Below are positions 44,701 through 55,325 of a DNA stretch of 64,000 nucleotides, in pieces. Under the pieces are notes generated by a model that ran no database searches, had not been told where the DNA came from, and saw only the letters and a list, made by a program, of their open reading frames with translations. Source of the DNA: Heterobasidion occidentale (taxonomy: Eukaryota; Basidiomycota; Agaricomycetes; Russulales; Bondarzewiaceae); assembly GCA_039111635.1 (NCBI GenBank), contig JBCAQO010000006.1, positions 2,728,001 to 2,792,000 of the forward strand, written 5' to 3'. How positions within the stretch are numbered: position 1 is the first letter of the stretch; the number at the start of each line of letters is the position of its first letter. A program made the position numbers and the translations under genes.

Positions 44701-45460
44701 CGCCGACGCTCGCCTCGAAGCTCTGCAACGTGCTAGGAAGAAGCACAAGCCAGCCTCGAAATTGCAGCCGAAGCCATGAGGATACAGCACGACCGTTTTG
44801 GAACAGACCTGCCGCCTTTCAAGAAGGAGATCAAGTATGGCTTGATGGGAAGAACATCCACACCGATCACCCATCAGAGAACTGAGACCCAACGCTTTGG
44901 GCCATTTGAAATCACTGACACCATAGGAAATGTCAACTTCAGGTTGAAACTGCCCAACAGCTGGAAGCGCATTCCACGACGTCTTCCATGCTAGTCAACT
45001 CACGCCCTACAAGGAAAACAAGGTCTATGGTCCGAACTACCCTAAACCGCTCCGGACCTGATCGAAGGGCAAGAAGAATTCGAAGTCGCAGCATCGTTGG
45101 AGCTCGACGCTTCGGACGATGGAAGATCTTTCAGTACCTGATCAAATGGAAGGGCTACCCGGAATCGGACAACTCTTGGCATCCGCGGCAACGTCACTAA
45201 CCGCACAAGAAGCCATAAGGACTTCTACCGCCGGCACCCTCGGGCAGTCAAAGGAATTGAAGCCTCCATTCTGGCCCTGGTGATCGAATTAACTCAACAG
45301 AGTAGCCGAAGAAGATCAAATCAGAAAGAAGCTCGAGAAGCATCCGATCGGAAAGAAGCTTCTCACTACAGGATTAGCTATCCCACAGATCTTGAAGAGA
45401 TCATCAAACGATGACGCAGCTAAAGAGGCCGCCCCTGGTTCCTCGATCAAAAGTGCCACC
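41711..45460 (+). pseudogene. pol: Gypsy-2 pol: RT, RNase H, integrase, chromodomain, C-terminal repeat domain
   Basis: RT has KKKNGKLRPVMAYRKLNE (about 42490) and YMDDILVF (about 42818). RNase H has CDASDFATGAVL (about 43255) and WTDHKNLKWF (about 43460). Integrase has an HHCC region (HDNLAAGHPGQRG) and STAYHPQTDGATERMNQELE (about 44465). A chromodomain with IVGARRFGRWK...YLIKWKGYPESDNSW lies at about 45090-45180. The tail holds IRKKLEKHPIGKKLLTTGLA (about 45330), one unit of the repeat seen after the chromodomain of Gypsy-3. At least six frame changes make it inactive. Confidence 0.8.
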
Positions 45461-46262
45461 TGTTAAGACCCGGTCTTCGCACGCGATGTGCAGGAGGCTC
45501 CTGAGTCACTGAGGGACGTGCCAAATCCAAGTACGTCCGATAAAGGCACCAGCGGCTACTTGAGTGCGTAATTCGGGATGTACGAGGGATTCGTGATGGT
45601 ATCGCGTCTCCAGGAATGCACAAAGGTTTTCCCACAGGTGTGCGGGTACGACCTGATGCGGACCTGGATGGCAGTAGATATGCTGCCCACTAAAGTCGAG
45701 ATAGAACACCGCTAGTCCTGTGTAGAACTCAGCCAGTATTGAGATGACGACTGAGTGGTTGAGGATGATGATAGAGAGAAGCACAGGGCAAGTTAAACCG
45801 ATGCTCAAGCAGATGTTCTATTGACAATCAAGAGTCTGGCCTATTGGCAAAGACTATGATGTAGCAGTGGTATGGCTAGTACCAAGGTCAAGAGTAAGAA
45901 CAGGTGGGGAGTAACAAAGGTGAACGAGCTGGCGATACAGGTATCTGGCTCGTTCTATATATACGCGATCCGCTTTAGGGCAAGATCTACAGAAGGTCTG
46001 TGCTCAAGGCACCAAATAGAAGTAAACGATCAACGATCGGAATGATGTAATCTATGATGCGATCAGAGAAGCATGATGCAATCAATGATGTCAGTGATGT
46101 AACTGATCGTTAATCCAGGAACGAAAGATAAGATAAGATAACTCAATGTCTGTGGTGAAGTCAGGGGTCGGTCACCGGGTATAGGTCATATCCGTTGGTC
46201 ATAGACCGCGTGTCATATGATCAGGTGATCATATATCATGTGTTATGAGCCGGCTCTTAACA
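45461..46262 (-). repeat. 3' LTR of Gypsy-3
   Basis: The LTR is 802 bp. It directly joins the truncated tail of Gypsy-2 at 45460. Confidence 0.9.
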
Positions 46263-46678
46263 CCACCCCCTTTCTAACCTCGGCCTCACATATAGCGCAA
46301 TGGGTAATGGTCGGTTGGGTTGTGCGATATGTAGGCCAAGGCAGAAGTCGGGTAGTGCTTTGCAATGATAGAGTGGGGATTGACTAGGCGTGAGTCAGGC
46401 GAAGGGGAAAGCATAATGATGCGTGGTCCGGGACGTTGGTTTGACTAGCGTCTAGCCGGTGTCGGTGGGCGTGGCATAGGTGGAACCGGGAGTGACGGTA
46501 AAGACGGTGATGAGGAGGACTCAGGACTGGTAGGGAAAACCTGAGGGGATGGTTCCGACGGTGTGTGTGCGTATGTGTCAATGTCTTGCAGAGCGCGGAG
46601 CGCGAGTTCGAGCATGACTTTGACTGCGTTGTATATGGCAACGCGCGGGTTCCGTTCGTCAGGCATTCTCTTTGGGGG

Positions 46679-47706
46679 TCAAAGAGAGATCTTGGTACAG
46701 TCTGGGTTATTGTACCACTTGCTGTCTAGTAGAGGGGGTGCGAGTAGAGGGTGGTCAAGGGAGAGTGGGGAGATTCCGCGTGTTGGGCTCTCTAATATAG
46801 GCCCTGCTTCGTTTGGTCCTGCTTGGCCAATCTGCTGGGTTTGAATCTCTTGCCATCGCTGTTCCTCTCTGGATATTTCTGGTTCCAACTCCGCGATAGG
46901 TGATCGGCCAAGATCATCTCTGGTGTCCATGGCATTGGGATCGATAGTTAATCGGCCAAGATTACTGTCGGTGTCCTTCCATAACAATTCGCTGGTTGGA
47001 GTGGTTCTCCAAGGGGCTTCGTTCGTCGAAGCGCTGCCCGCTGTGCTCGAGTGGGGCGTAGGGTATCCTGTTTCCTGCGGTATCGTAATAGATAGCGCTG
47101 GCCGTTCTGTGTGTGTTTAGACTGTCAATATCCATGCCACCTGGTAGCCGTCCAGGGGTGTCTTTAATTGATAGGTCTTCTAATTCTTCGGCCATGTTGA
47201 ATTTTCGTGCTCGTCTTCGGAGGTTATCTGTATATCTCCGTCAGAGTCGGGGGTACTAGGGGTACGAGGGGGTGTGTCCTCGTCTGAGTCGATGTCTCTT
47301 GCCGAGACGCACCAGGCGCCGCTTCCATATGGTGTGTATGGTGTGGGGGGCGTTCGTTTCGCGGGTGCGGAAGAAGGGGTGAGTCCTGTTGACGAGTAGG
47401 ACATTTCTGATCCTGTCCCTTCTTCTTCTTCGGGTTCGTGGAGAGGGGTCCTTTCCTCCATTCTCCATTGACGCTGTCTAGGTCCATGGCGTCTTCGTAT
47501 TCTTCTCCGTCCGGCGAGTAATCCGAGCCTTCGTCCATGTAGTCTTCATCGGCGTTTTGATAAGACGTGTCTCCTAATTCCGGTGTGTGAACCGAGCCTT
47601 CTTCTGATCCGTCGTCTTCGTCGGCATTTTGACGAAGTGAATCTTTTTCCAAGCGAGTCCCTTGGTCATTTGTCTCTCCAGGTCCTTGACTGCGCGGTAT
47701 CTCCAA
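46679..47706 (-). pseudogene. Gypsy-3 extra acidic coding segment
   Basis: Minus-strand frames starting at about 47706 contain repeated acidic words (QNADEDDGSEEGSVHTPE, QNADEDYMDEGSDYSPD), then EEYEDAMDLDSVNGEW and, in further frames, MDIDSLNTHRTAS. Two or more frame changes join them. I recognise no domain; the segment lies between the pol tail and the 3' LTR. Confidence 0.45.
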
Positions 47707-47883
47707 TTTGATACTTGTTCATCCGCATTCTTCCTGGCCCATGTTGATTTCTGGGATTTCCTTGACTCGTGTTTGACTCCAGGGGAATATGTCGATGTGC
47801 GAGAGGAAGAGGAAGGGGCCACCTTCGTTTCCTGAGCGCGTTCGCGTTTATTCGTCTGAGTGCTCTTTCCTAGACTCTCTGTG

Positions 47884-48350
47884 TCATAGGTGAGGTTCTT
47901 CCCTTGTCGATGCATAATGATCTGTCCACTGGGTAACAATGGTTGGGCTTTCTTGAGTCCCAACCTGATTTCCGCCGGTCGCGCCGGTAGCTAGGAGCCG
48001 TCTTCCTAGCTTTGTTTTCCTGAGCTTTCGCCTGTATTCTTCATCCACCATGGATGCTCGTATGTGTGCGACCGTGGCTCCCGTGGCTAGTAGTTTCTTC
48101 CCTATTGGGTGAACGAGTAACTTGCGCCTTATGGATTCTTCCTGTATAGCGGTTTCTGCCTGTTTAACCGTTAGTCCTGCGCCTAGTAGTTTCTTTCCTG
48201 CTGATGTCTGTGTCAGCTTCCGTCTCGAGGTTTCTTCCTGTATTGTGGTCTCCGCTTGTTTGACCGTTAAACCTGCGTCGAGTAGTTTCTTCCCTGCCGA
48301 GGTCTTCATTAGCCGAATTTGTCTGTCGCACAGTTCCACTATCTGGTTTC
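47884..48350 (-). pseudogene. Gypsy-3 pol C-terminal 31-residue repeat domain
   Basis: Read on the minus strand downstream of the chromodomain, four units of roughly 31 residues follow each other. Each is built around GKKLLxAGxTVxxAxxxIxE and a closing RRKL: TSAGKKLLDAGLTVKQAETT, TSAGKKLLGAGLTVKQAETA, HPIGKKLLATGATVAHIRAS and KLGRRLLATGATG. Upstream, in the same frame, LALDRNQIVELCDRQIRL connects toward the chromodomain after a frame shift near 48370. The domain is charged and helical-looking. I recognise no family. Confidence 0.6.
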
Positions 48351-51336
48351 TGTCGAGTGCGAGTTGTAATTCCCGAGTAGACGGCCCATGCCTCGGACTG
48401 CCAGTGGGTATTTCCTGTGGAAGTCGCTAACTTCCTCCTTTGCGTTCTTGACCGCGTCCGCTGATTCCCATGAGTTGTCGGATTCCGGGTACCCTTTCCA
48501 TTTGACTAGGTATTGTAGGGTCTTCCAACGTCCAAAGCGGCGGGATGCTATAATTCTTTCGACCTCAAATTCTTCCTGTCCTTCGATGAGGTCGGGTGGA
48601 GGTTTCCTATAGTTTGGACCGTGAGTGGTGTTCTCCTTGTACATGGTTAACCGCGAGGCATGGAAGACGTTGTGTATCTTCCTCCAATTCTTCGGCAACT
48701 CTAGCCGATAGTTAACCGTTCCTATGGTGTCCAAAATCTTGAATGGCCCAAATCTTTTTGGCCTTAACTTCTCCGAGGGGTGATCCGTGTGTATGTTCTT
48801 TCCGTCGAGCCATACTTGATCGCCTTTCTTGAATGGGGGAAGTTCTACCCCAAACTTGTCGTGCTGAGTCTTCATGGATTCTGCTGCAATTTCCAAACTG
48901 GCCTTTGCTTCTTGCTGTGCTTTCTTTAACAGTTCTAGGCGCTTGTCGGCAGTGGGTACATTTGTGTTTCCGACGATTGCAGGGTAAGCTCTTGGTTGGT
49001 ATCCATGAAGGAGCTCGAACGGCGAGATCTTTGTCGCCGAGTGCTGGTGTGAAGTTGTGGCATATTCTGCATAGGGAATAAGTTCGGCCCAGTCGTCCTG
49101 TGTGGAGCTGCAAAATGCCCTGAGGTATTGCTCCAGTTCCTGGTTCATCCGTTCCGTTGCTCCATCCGTCTGTGGGTGGTAAGCCGTGCTAAGGGATGAC
49201 TTGATTCCTAATTCTTCTAGTAGCGCCTGTGCTACTTTAGACGCAAATTGTGTTCCGCGGTCCGAAATTATCTTGTCCGGTAATCCGTACCGTCGCCATG
49301 TGTGATCTAAGAGTAATTTCGCCGTTCCGTCGGAATCGATCGTCTTCTTGCAAGGGGTGATGATCGTTGTCTTCGTTAACCGATCCGTGACCACGTGTAT
49401 CGAGTCGTATCCATTTGACTCCGGGAGATCTGTAATAAATCCATTGTGATTGTTCCGAATGGTCGGTCCGGTATCTCCGTAGGCTGTAACGGCACCATTG
49501 TGTGTGTCGTTCTTCGTTGATTGACATATTGCGCATCCTTCCACGTATTGTTGTACCGTGTTAGACATTCCGGGCCAAGTATAGTCTTGACCGACTGACG
49601 CCAGGGTACCTCTAACTCCTGGATGTCCCGCTGTTCGGTTGTCGTGATGCCGTTTGATTATGTCCCTTTGTAGTTCTCCGTTTGACGGTACGTAAACCTT
49701 TCCGCGATGTAGTACAAGGCCGTCCTCTTCGTTCCATTCCTGCAAGCCTTTCTTGAGGGATCTTGGTCCGAGTTCATTGACCTGTTTCAGTATTTCCAAT
49801 AGCCAGGGGTCTTCCCTGTTTCCTGCTATGATGCGGTCCCTAAGCTCTGTCTCGATCATGGTAACCGCCGTTCTTCCCGTTGCCCTAAGGTGGAAGATCT
49901 TCTGTGGATCGAGAGGTTCTATCAGATCTGTTGTGCCGAGATGGACAGATCTGATGTTTGTTGCTTCTGTGAAGGGGGTCCAGGAGTTTGGCTGGGTTGT
50001 TTTATCGAAAATTTCCGGCCCGAGGAGGACTTCTCCCGAATTGTCTAATTCCACCCCCTCTTTATGGTCTGGCCTCCGAGACAGACCGTCTGATTTATTC
50101 GTGGTCCCCGCCTTGTGTGTGAGTTTGTAGTCGAAGCGTGACAAATAAAGCGACCACCGGGCTTGTCGACGATTTAGCTTCTGTGATGTCCTGAACCATT
50201 CCAGATTCTTGTGATCGGTCCAGACGTCGACCTGGTGTGTGGCGCCTTCCAAGTAGTGTCTCTATGCTTCGAACGACCGTACTACCGCCAGAAGTTCCTT
50301 GTCGTATATGGGTAGTTTCGTTCTGCGGGTGCAAGGGATTTCGATATATAGGCACATGAGTGCCACTTGCCGTCCTTGGCCTGTTGCGAGAGTACTGCAC
50401 CTGTAGCAAAATCAGAGGCATCGCATTCGATGCGGAATGGCTGTTCCGTATCCGGCATGATTAGTACAGGTGACTCGGTGAATGCCTTCCTAAGTTGTTG
50501 GAAGGCCTGCTCGCATCCTGGGGTCCATACCCAGGCGTGTTCCTTCTGTGTTAACTCAAATAGCGGTTGTGCTACTTTCGAGTAATCCTTTATAAATCTG
50601 CGATAAAAATTGCAGAATCCAAGGAAGGACTGTACTTCCTTGACGTGAGTGGGCGTCGGCCACTGCGCGATTCCTTCTACCTTGACTGGGTCCATTTCCA
50701 GGTGTCCATGCGATATGACATACCCCAAGTACGTCAGTTTATTCTTGTGGAAATGGCATTTTGATGGTTGTAGGTAGAGATCATTGTCCTTCAATATTTG
50801 GAGGACCTGCCGTACGATTCGGATGTGTTCTTCCATGGTCTTGGTGAATACCAAGATATCGTCCATGTAGATCGCAACCTTCCCCGAGTAGATGAGGTCC
50901 TTGAAGAGCGAGTTCATCATGGTTTGGAAGGTGGCTGGCGAGTTCGTTAATCCGAAGTACATGACGAGGGGTTCGTACATTCCTAGATTCGTTAGGAATG
51001 CTGCCTTGTGAATATCTTTCTCAAACATCTTTATGTTGTTGAAACCTGTGTCAACATCCATAAGCGAAAGGTATTCCGCATCCTTGAGTAGGTCTAAAAG
51101 TTCCTGGATTATCGGCAGGGGGTACTTGTTCTTCACGGTTATTCGTTTAACCGTCGATAATCCATGACTGGCCGCAATTTTCCGTTCTTCTTTTTGACGA
51201 AAAAGAAGGGTGATGCGATGTGTGATTTGGATTCCCTGATGAATCCCTTGGCCAGATTTTCCTCTATAAATTTCTTGAGCTCGGCCTGTTCGATAGGACT
51301 TAGACTGTAGAGTTTGGGGCGTAACGAGTGTTCCAT
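48339..51336 (-). pseudogene. pol: Gypsy-3 pol: RT, RNase H, integrase, chromodomain
   Basis: RT spans 51336-50282 (VKKKNGKLRPVMDYRRLNE, YMDDILVFTK), with one frame change near 51137. RNase H starts in the same block (CDASDFATGAVLSQQ) and continues after a break near 50252 (WTDHKNLEWF). Integrase is complete: HHCC region (HHDNRTAGHPGVRG, CAICQSTK) and the catalytic FITDLP, SDRGTQF and GATERMNQELE. The chromodomain FEVERIIASRRFGRWKTLQY follows (about 48570-48450). The 50252-48339 frame is 637 codons without a stop, the longest intact pol piece in the window. Confidence 0.9.
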
Positions 51337-51487
51337 GCCCTCCTTGATGTCAATATGATGGTCCCATGGTCTTTCCGGTGGGAGTCGTCCTTTGGGCCGT
51401 CCGGTGAATACTTCTTTGTAGTCCCAGTATTCCTTTGGTACGATTTCCTCAAATGATAACTCCGGCTTTCCTTTGCGGCTTCTTCCG

Positions 51488-53119
51488 CTAAGCGCTGTGA
51501 GTTAGTATGCTTGGTCTGTTTCTTTGGTTCCGCCCGAGCGGGTCTTCGCGCTTGCCCCTAGCGCGACTCATTCTTGAGTTCTTTGCGCGCGCCCCAAGGC
51601 TGCGACTGATTTTCCTTGTCTTCACGCGTGCCCCTAGGCGCGACTTGTCTTCGCGCGTACCCCAAGGTCGCGACTTTTCTTCGCGCATGCCCCAAGGCTG
51701 CGACTTTCCCTGGGTTTCGGCTCTGTGGATGTCTACTCCTTCCTCGGAGTCGTTGTATAGTTCCAGTGCTTCTAGAGCTCCCGTTTCTAGGTACCTGACG
51801 AGGTATACTCCATCTTCGTCTAGGTTCGTGGAGGAAAGTGCGGGCTTGCCGCTACCGTCTTCCGTTGCATCTTCTTCGGCCCATGTGGGGGCTTCCATTT
51901 GTTTAGCCCGAGCGCGAAGATGCGCATTCAACCTTCGGGTTGTGAACCCCGGATCTTTAGGTATTGTCCGCGGATGTGGTACTGTGTGTGTTCCCACTTT
52001 CCGGCCTGTCCTAGGTATTCCCGCCTTTTGTGATGGGATGCTGTAGTCCCGGCGCTGATAGCCCTCGGCCTCTATCCTGTTCTCCTCGAGGGTGGGGAAT
52101 ATTGTTTTCTTCCTAAAGGCTCTTTTGGCCTTGACCGGCCCTCCTTGTATTAGACAGGAGGGTGGGCATCTCGTGAGGTGCAGCCCGTAGGCATGCCAGT
52201 CGACTTCTGGGTTGTGCTTTAACAACCAGTCAGTTCCTAGAATCACGTCCTCCTTTCCTATGTCCGAGACAAATAGTAAGGTTCGTTCCTGGTGCGTTCC
52301 GCGATTTTCTCCGTGAATGCGAACGCCTATGTTTACCCGTGCGGTAATGTTTCCTAGTGATTCTCCTCCCACATGATTTATGGGGATGGGTCGAGTGGGG
52401 ATGGTCGCAACTCGATGTTTCTCTACGAACCGGCGATTAATGAAGTTGCCGGTTGCTCCACTGTCGATTAACGCAGTGGTTCTTGCCGTCCTATTGAGTC
52501 CTATGAGATCTATCTCAATTCGAAGTGATGGTGCCCCTGTTTTTACAATCTGAGAGATCGAAGAGATCGAGATGGCTGGTCTGGGATCTTCTTTGACTTC
52601 TACTTCTTCGCATAAGTGTGCGATTGGCGAGAACCGATTGCTTGTCGGAATAGGCGTTGGCTGGCGCCTATCCGAGATCTGTTCCAAGAGATGCTGTATC
52701 TCCGAAGCTTCCGTGAGCTTCTTTTCCTGGTATCGGTTCCGTTCTGGGGTTCCTTGCATCCTTTCCCATAGGGTTTTCTTCGGCTTCTTGTTCCTTCGGT
52801 TTGGGCAGTTTCTTGCCCAGTGTCCTGGTTCACTGCAACTAAAACAAATGTCGTTGTCAGTACCTTCGCGCTTCCTTTTCCTTCCCTGGTATGGCGATAG
52901 GATTGGTCTGTAAGCTTCTTGAAAAGCTTCTTCTTCCATTGACTCCGCGTGCTTCCCTGTTTGAGTTATTAGATCTTCAAAACGATCTGGTACTCCGTCC
53001 TGAAGGACTCGCACGGCGAGTTCTTTCTTGAGTCCCCTCAGGTAGTATTTCTTTTTGAGTTGGTCGTCTGCTCTGGCTAGGAGGGCGACCGCCCCGAACT
53101 CTGCGTGTACTGGACCCAA
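51488..53119 (-). pseudogene. gag: Gypsy-3 gag 3' part and protease, with capsid deletion
   Basis: A 543-codon open frame holds KKKYYLRGLKKELAVRVLQD, zinc knuckle CFSCSEPGHWARNC, protease ALIDSGATGNFINRRFVEKH and EDVILGTDWLLKHNPEVDWH, then a short tandem repeat. Compared with Gypsy-2 gag, the capsid core between the leader (53529-53120, another frame) and KKKYYLRGL is missing, about 300-350 bases. The protein could not assemble normally. Confidence 0.75.
51540..51710 (-). repeat. Minisatellite of about 34 bp within the Gypsy-3 coding region
   Basis: Five units resembling TTCGCGCRTGCCCCAAGGC plus TGCGACTT follow one another. On the coding strand they give repeated Gly-Ala/Thr-Arg-Glu-Asp-Lys-Ser-Arg-type peptides. 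Units differ by a few bases. Confidence 0.7.
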
Positions 53120-53518
53120 TTTCTGTTTCCTTGAGTGACTTTCAGTAGTCGGTCTGGTACGCTGGGCAGTCGAAAGGCTTTGTCCGGGGGTTCCGGTTCC
53201 GGGGTCTTGGCGGTACTCATCTTCGCTGGCTGGGCGAAGGTTGGAGTAGTGGGGCGTGATCCGGATAGAGATGGGGAACGTAACGTATCCGTCCCTTTCG
53301 AGTAGGTATCGATATGGGGATGATGGAGTAGCGGTCTGAACAAACTGTCGGTGATTTGGTTAAGCGCACTGCTAATGACCTCGGGTGGTTCTGCTACAAG
53401 GGTGATGGAGAGTGTGTGCGTTCGGCGTAAATCGCCTTCGTGTAAATGGAAGGTGATGACGCCGACGATCTCGGTATTTGGGGAGGGTAGTCCGTCCAGA
53501 GTGAGGCAGGGGCAGGTG

Positions 53519-53528
53519 AGCTCGTTCA
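53519..53528 (-). promoter_or_regulatory. Gypsy-3 self-priming primer-binding site
   Basis: On the minus strand TGAACGAGCT begins two bases (CT) after the 5' LTR. It is complementary to AGCTCGTTCA at 53997-53988, which starts 33 nt after the TATATATA box (5' end at 54030). Confidence 0.75.
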
Positions 53529-53530
53529 AG

Positions 53531-54322
53531 TGTTAAGACCTGGTCTTCGCACGTGATGTGCCAGGAGGCTCCTGAGTCACTGAGGGACGTGCCAAATCCA
53601 AGTGCGTCCGATGAAGGCACCAGCGGCTACTTGAGTGCGTAATTCGGGATGTACGAGATTCGTGATGGTATCGCGTCTCCAGGAATGCACAAAGGTTTTC
53701 CCACAGATGTGCGGGTACGACCTGATGCGGACCTGGATGGCAGTAGATATGCTGCCCACTAAAGTCGAGATAGAATACTGCTAGTCCTGTGTAGAACTCA
53801 GCCAGTATTGAGATGACGACTGAGTGGTTGAGGATGACGATAGAGAGAAGCGCAGGGCAAGTTAAACCGATGCTCAAGCAGATGTTCTATTGACAATCAA
53901 GAGTCTGGCCTATTGGCAAAGACTATGATAGCAGAGGTATGGCTAGTACCAAGGTCAAGAGTAAGAACAGGTGGGGAGTAACAAAGGTGAACGAGCTGGC
54001 GATACAGGTATCTGGCTCGTTCTATATATACGTGATCCGCTTTAGGGCAAGATCTACAGAAGGTCTGTGCTCAAGGCACCAAATAGAAGCAAACGATCAA
54101 CGATCGGAATGATGTAATCTATGATGCGATCAGAGAAGCATGATGCAATCAATGATGTCAGTGATGTAACTGATCGTTAATCCAGGAACGAAAGATAAGA
54201 TAAGATAACTCAATGTCTGGTGAAGTCAAGGGGTCCACCGGGTATAGGTCATCCGTTGGTCATAGACCGCTGTCATATGATCAGGTGATCATATATCATG
54301 TGTTATGAGCCGGCTCTTAACA
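53531..54322 (-). repeat. 5' LTR of Gypsy-3
   Basis: The LTR is 792 bp. On the minus strand it carries TATATATA (54030-54023) and the predicted transcript start AGCTCGTTCA (53997-53988). Confidence 0.9.
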
Positions 54323-54324
54323 CG

Positions 54325-54684
54325 ACTGCTCGTTCAGTACCCAAGAGTAACGAGTTCTTCCTAGGTTCGCACATTGACTGATGGTGTACGAAGTCTCGAC
54401 TGTATCAGGTGATGATACAGGAGGGAATAATGATTGGCTCTAAGTTACACAGTATGGGGACTGTGTAAACGAAGAGAATAGACTGAAGATCCTCAGCTAT
54501 TCTAGGGCCTTATATACTGTATAGGGTATAGGGTAAGAGTCCGTGTGCTTCTCCGGATTTCCATCCCAGGAGAGCTGTGGTCGCCGTCTCTCTCAGCCTG
54601 TGCCTACTCTTGTACTTCTCCAGTCGCTCTGATCCATCATGGTGCGACGAGGTGCTTACCCATAAGCCCTAAGCCCATGGCATG
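54325..54684 (-). repeat. Family-1 LTR fragment, inverted, running into the gap
   Basis: ACTGCTCGTTCAGTACCCAA matches the reverse complement of the 3' end of the Gypsy-1 LTR. The similarity continues past the TATA box to the N run. The terminal eight or so bases of the LTR are absent at the junction with Gypsy-3. Confidence 0.85.
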
Positions 54685-54784
54685 NNNNNNNNNNNNNNNN
54701 NNNNNNNNNNNNNNNNNNNNNNNNNNNNNNNNNNNNNNNNNNNNNNNNNNNNNNNNNNNNNNNNNNNNNNNNNNNNNNNNNNNN
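54685..54784. other. Assembly gap (100 N)
   Basis: The run of exactly 100 Ns is the conventional size for a gap of unknown length. Confidence 0.99.
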
Positions 54785-55325
54785 TAGAAACAAACAAACA
54801 AACAAGCAAAGCAACAAAGAAACAAAGGTCAAAATTACGCAGAGAACAAAAAACGGAAAAAAGTCCTACATACGAGCCCCGCCGCCCACGCATTAAATCT
54901 GTGGCTATCGAAAGTCCCGCTCGTGCCAATAGGAAGAGCTACCAGCACGGCCTTTTATGATGCGATGGTGGAGATGGAGATGGAGATCTATGGAGAGATG
55001 GGCATGACAGGGATGGATGGTATGTACTGAATGCGTGATGCGGCGGCAGGCACGGACCCGACGGGGGGCGCACCACCGCAGAGGCGACGCTGACGGCGCG
55101 CCGACCACGGCGGTCGACGTCGACTGGACGGCGAGCGGCCATGCAATCACAAGCAGGTGCTTGGCGGGGTACGGTATAATGATGATGGTATGTGGCGTAT
55201 CGTAAACATCTCTCCCTCCCTCGGGCGCTCTACGACGAGAAAAAAAATCACACACACACGAAACCCAGATGGAATCGTCCTTCGCCCGCTGTTCCTTCCT
55301 CTCTCGGGCCCAGGCCTCGCCGGCC
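54785..55325. other. 3' flank of the glycosyltransferase gene
   Basis: The stretch has an A-rich start (54785-54860), GATGGAGATG-type short repeats (about 54963-54990) and no conserved frame. It probably contains the 3' UTR of the minus-strand glycosyltransferase. Confidence 0.4.

Larger units (their letters stand above)
32235..45460 (+). mobile_element. Gypsy-2: LTR retrotransposon with nested Copia and nested solo LTR, 3' end missing
   Basis: The 5' LTR starts TGTTAGGACCGCG at 32235 and its last base is 37956; it is split by Copia. The primer-binding site follows at 37959. Gag, protease and pol run to 45460, where Gypsy-3 begins. No 3' LTR of this family is found at the right end. An inverted solo LTR of the same family lies in the protease region. 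Pol carries many frame breaks. Confidence 0.85.
45461..54322 (-). mobile_element. Gypsy-3: LTR retrotransposon on the minus strand
   Basis: It is bounded by LTRs at 53531-54322 (5', 792 bp) and 45461-46262 (3', 802 bp), both with TGTTAAG...CTTAACA ends. It has a self-priming site, gag/protease, pol with chromodomain and a repeat domain, an extra acidic segment, and polypurine tract AGAAAGGGGG just before the 3' LTR, as in Gypsy-1. The LTRs differ by a dozen or more substitutions and indels, so it is older than Gypsy-1. The bases flanking the LTRs (CCACC left, CGACT right) do not form a TSD. Confidence 0.9.

Noticed and set aside
45461..46262. This LTR as the 3' LTR of Gypsy-2
   Set aside because: Its sequence matches the LTR at 53531-54322 and not the Gypsy-2 LTR at 32235. 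The Gypsy-3 polypurine tract also abuts it in minus orientation.
54545..54960. Open frames running through the N run
   Set aside because: They are translations of ambiguous bases and an LTR remnant, so not genes.
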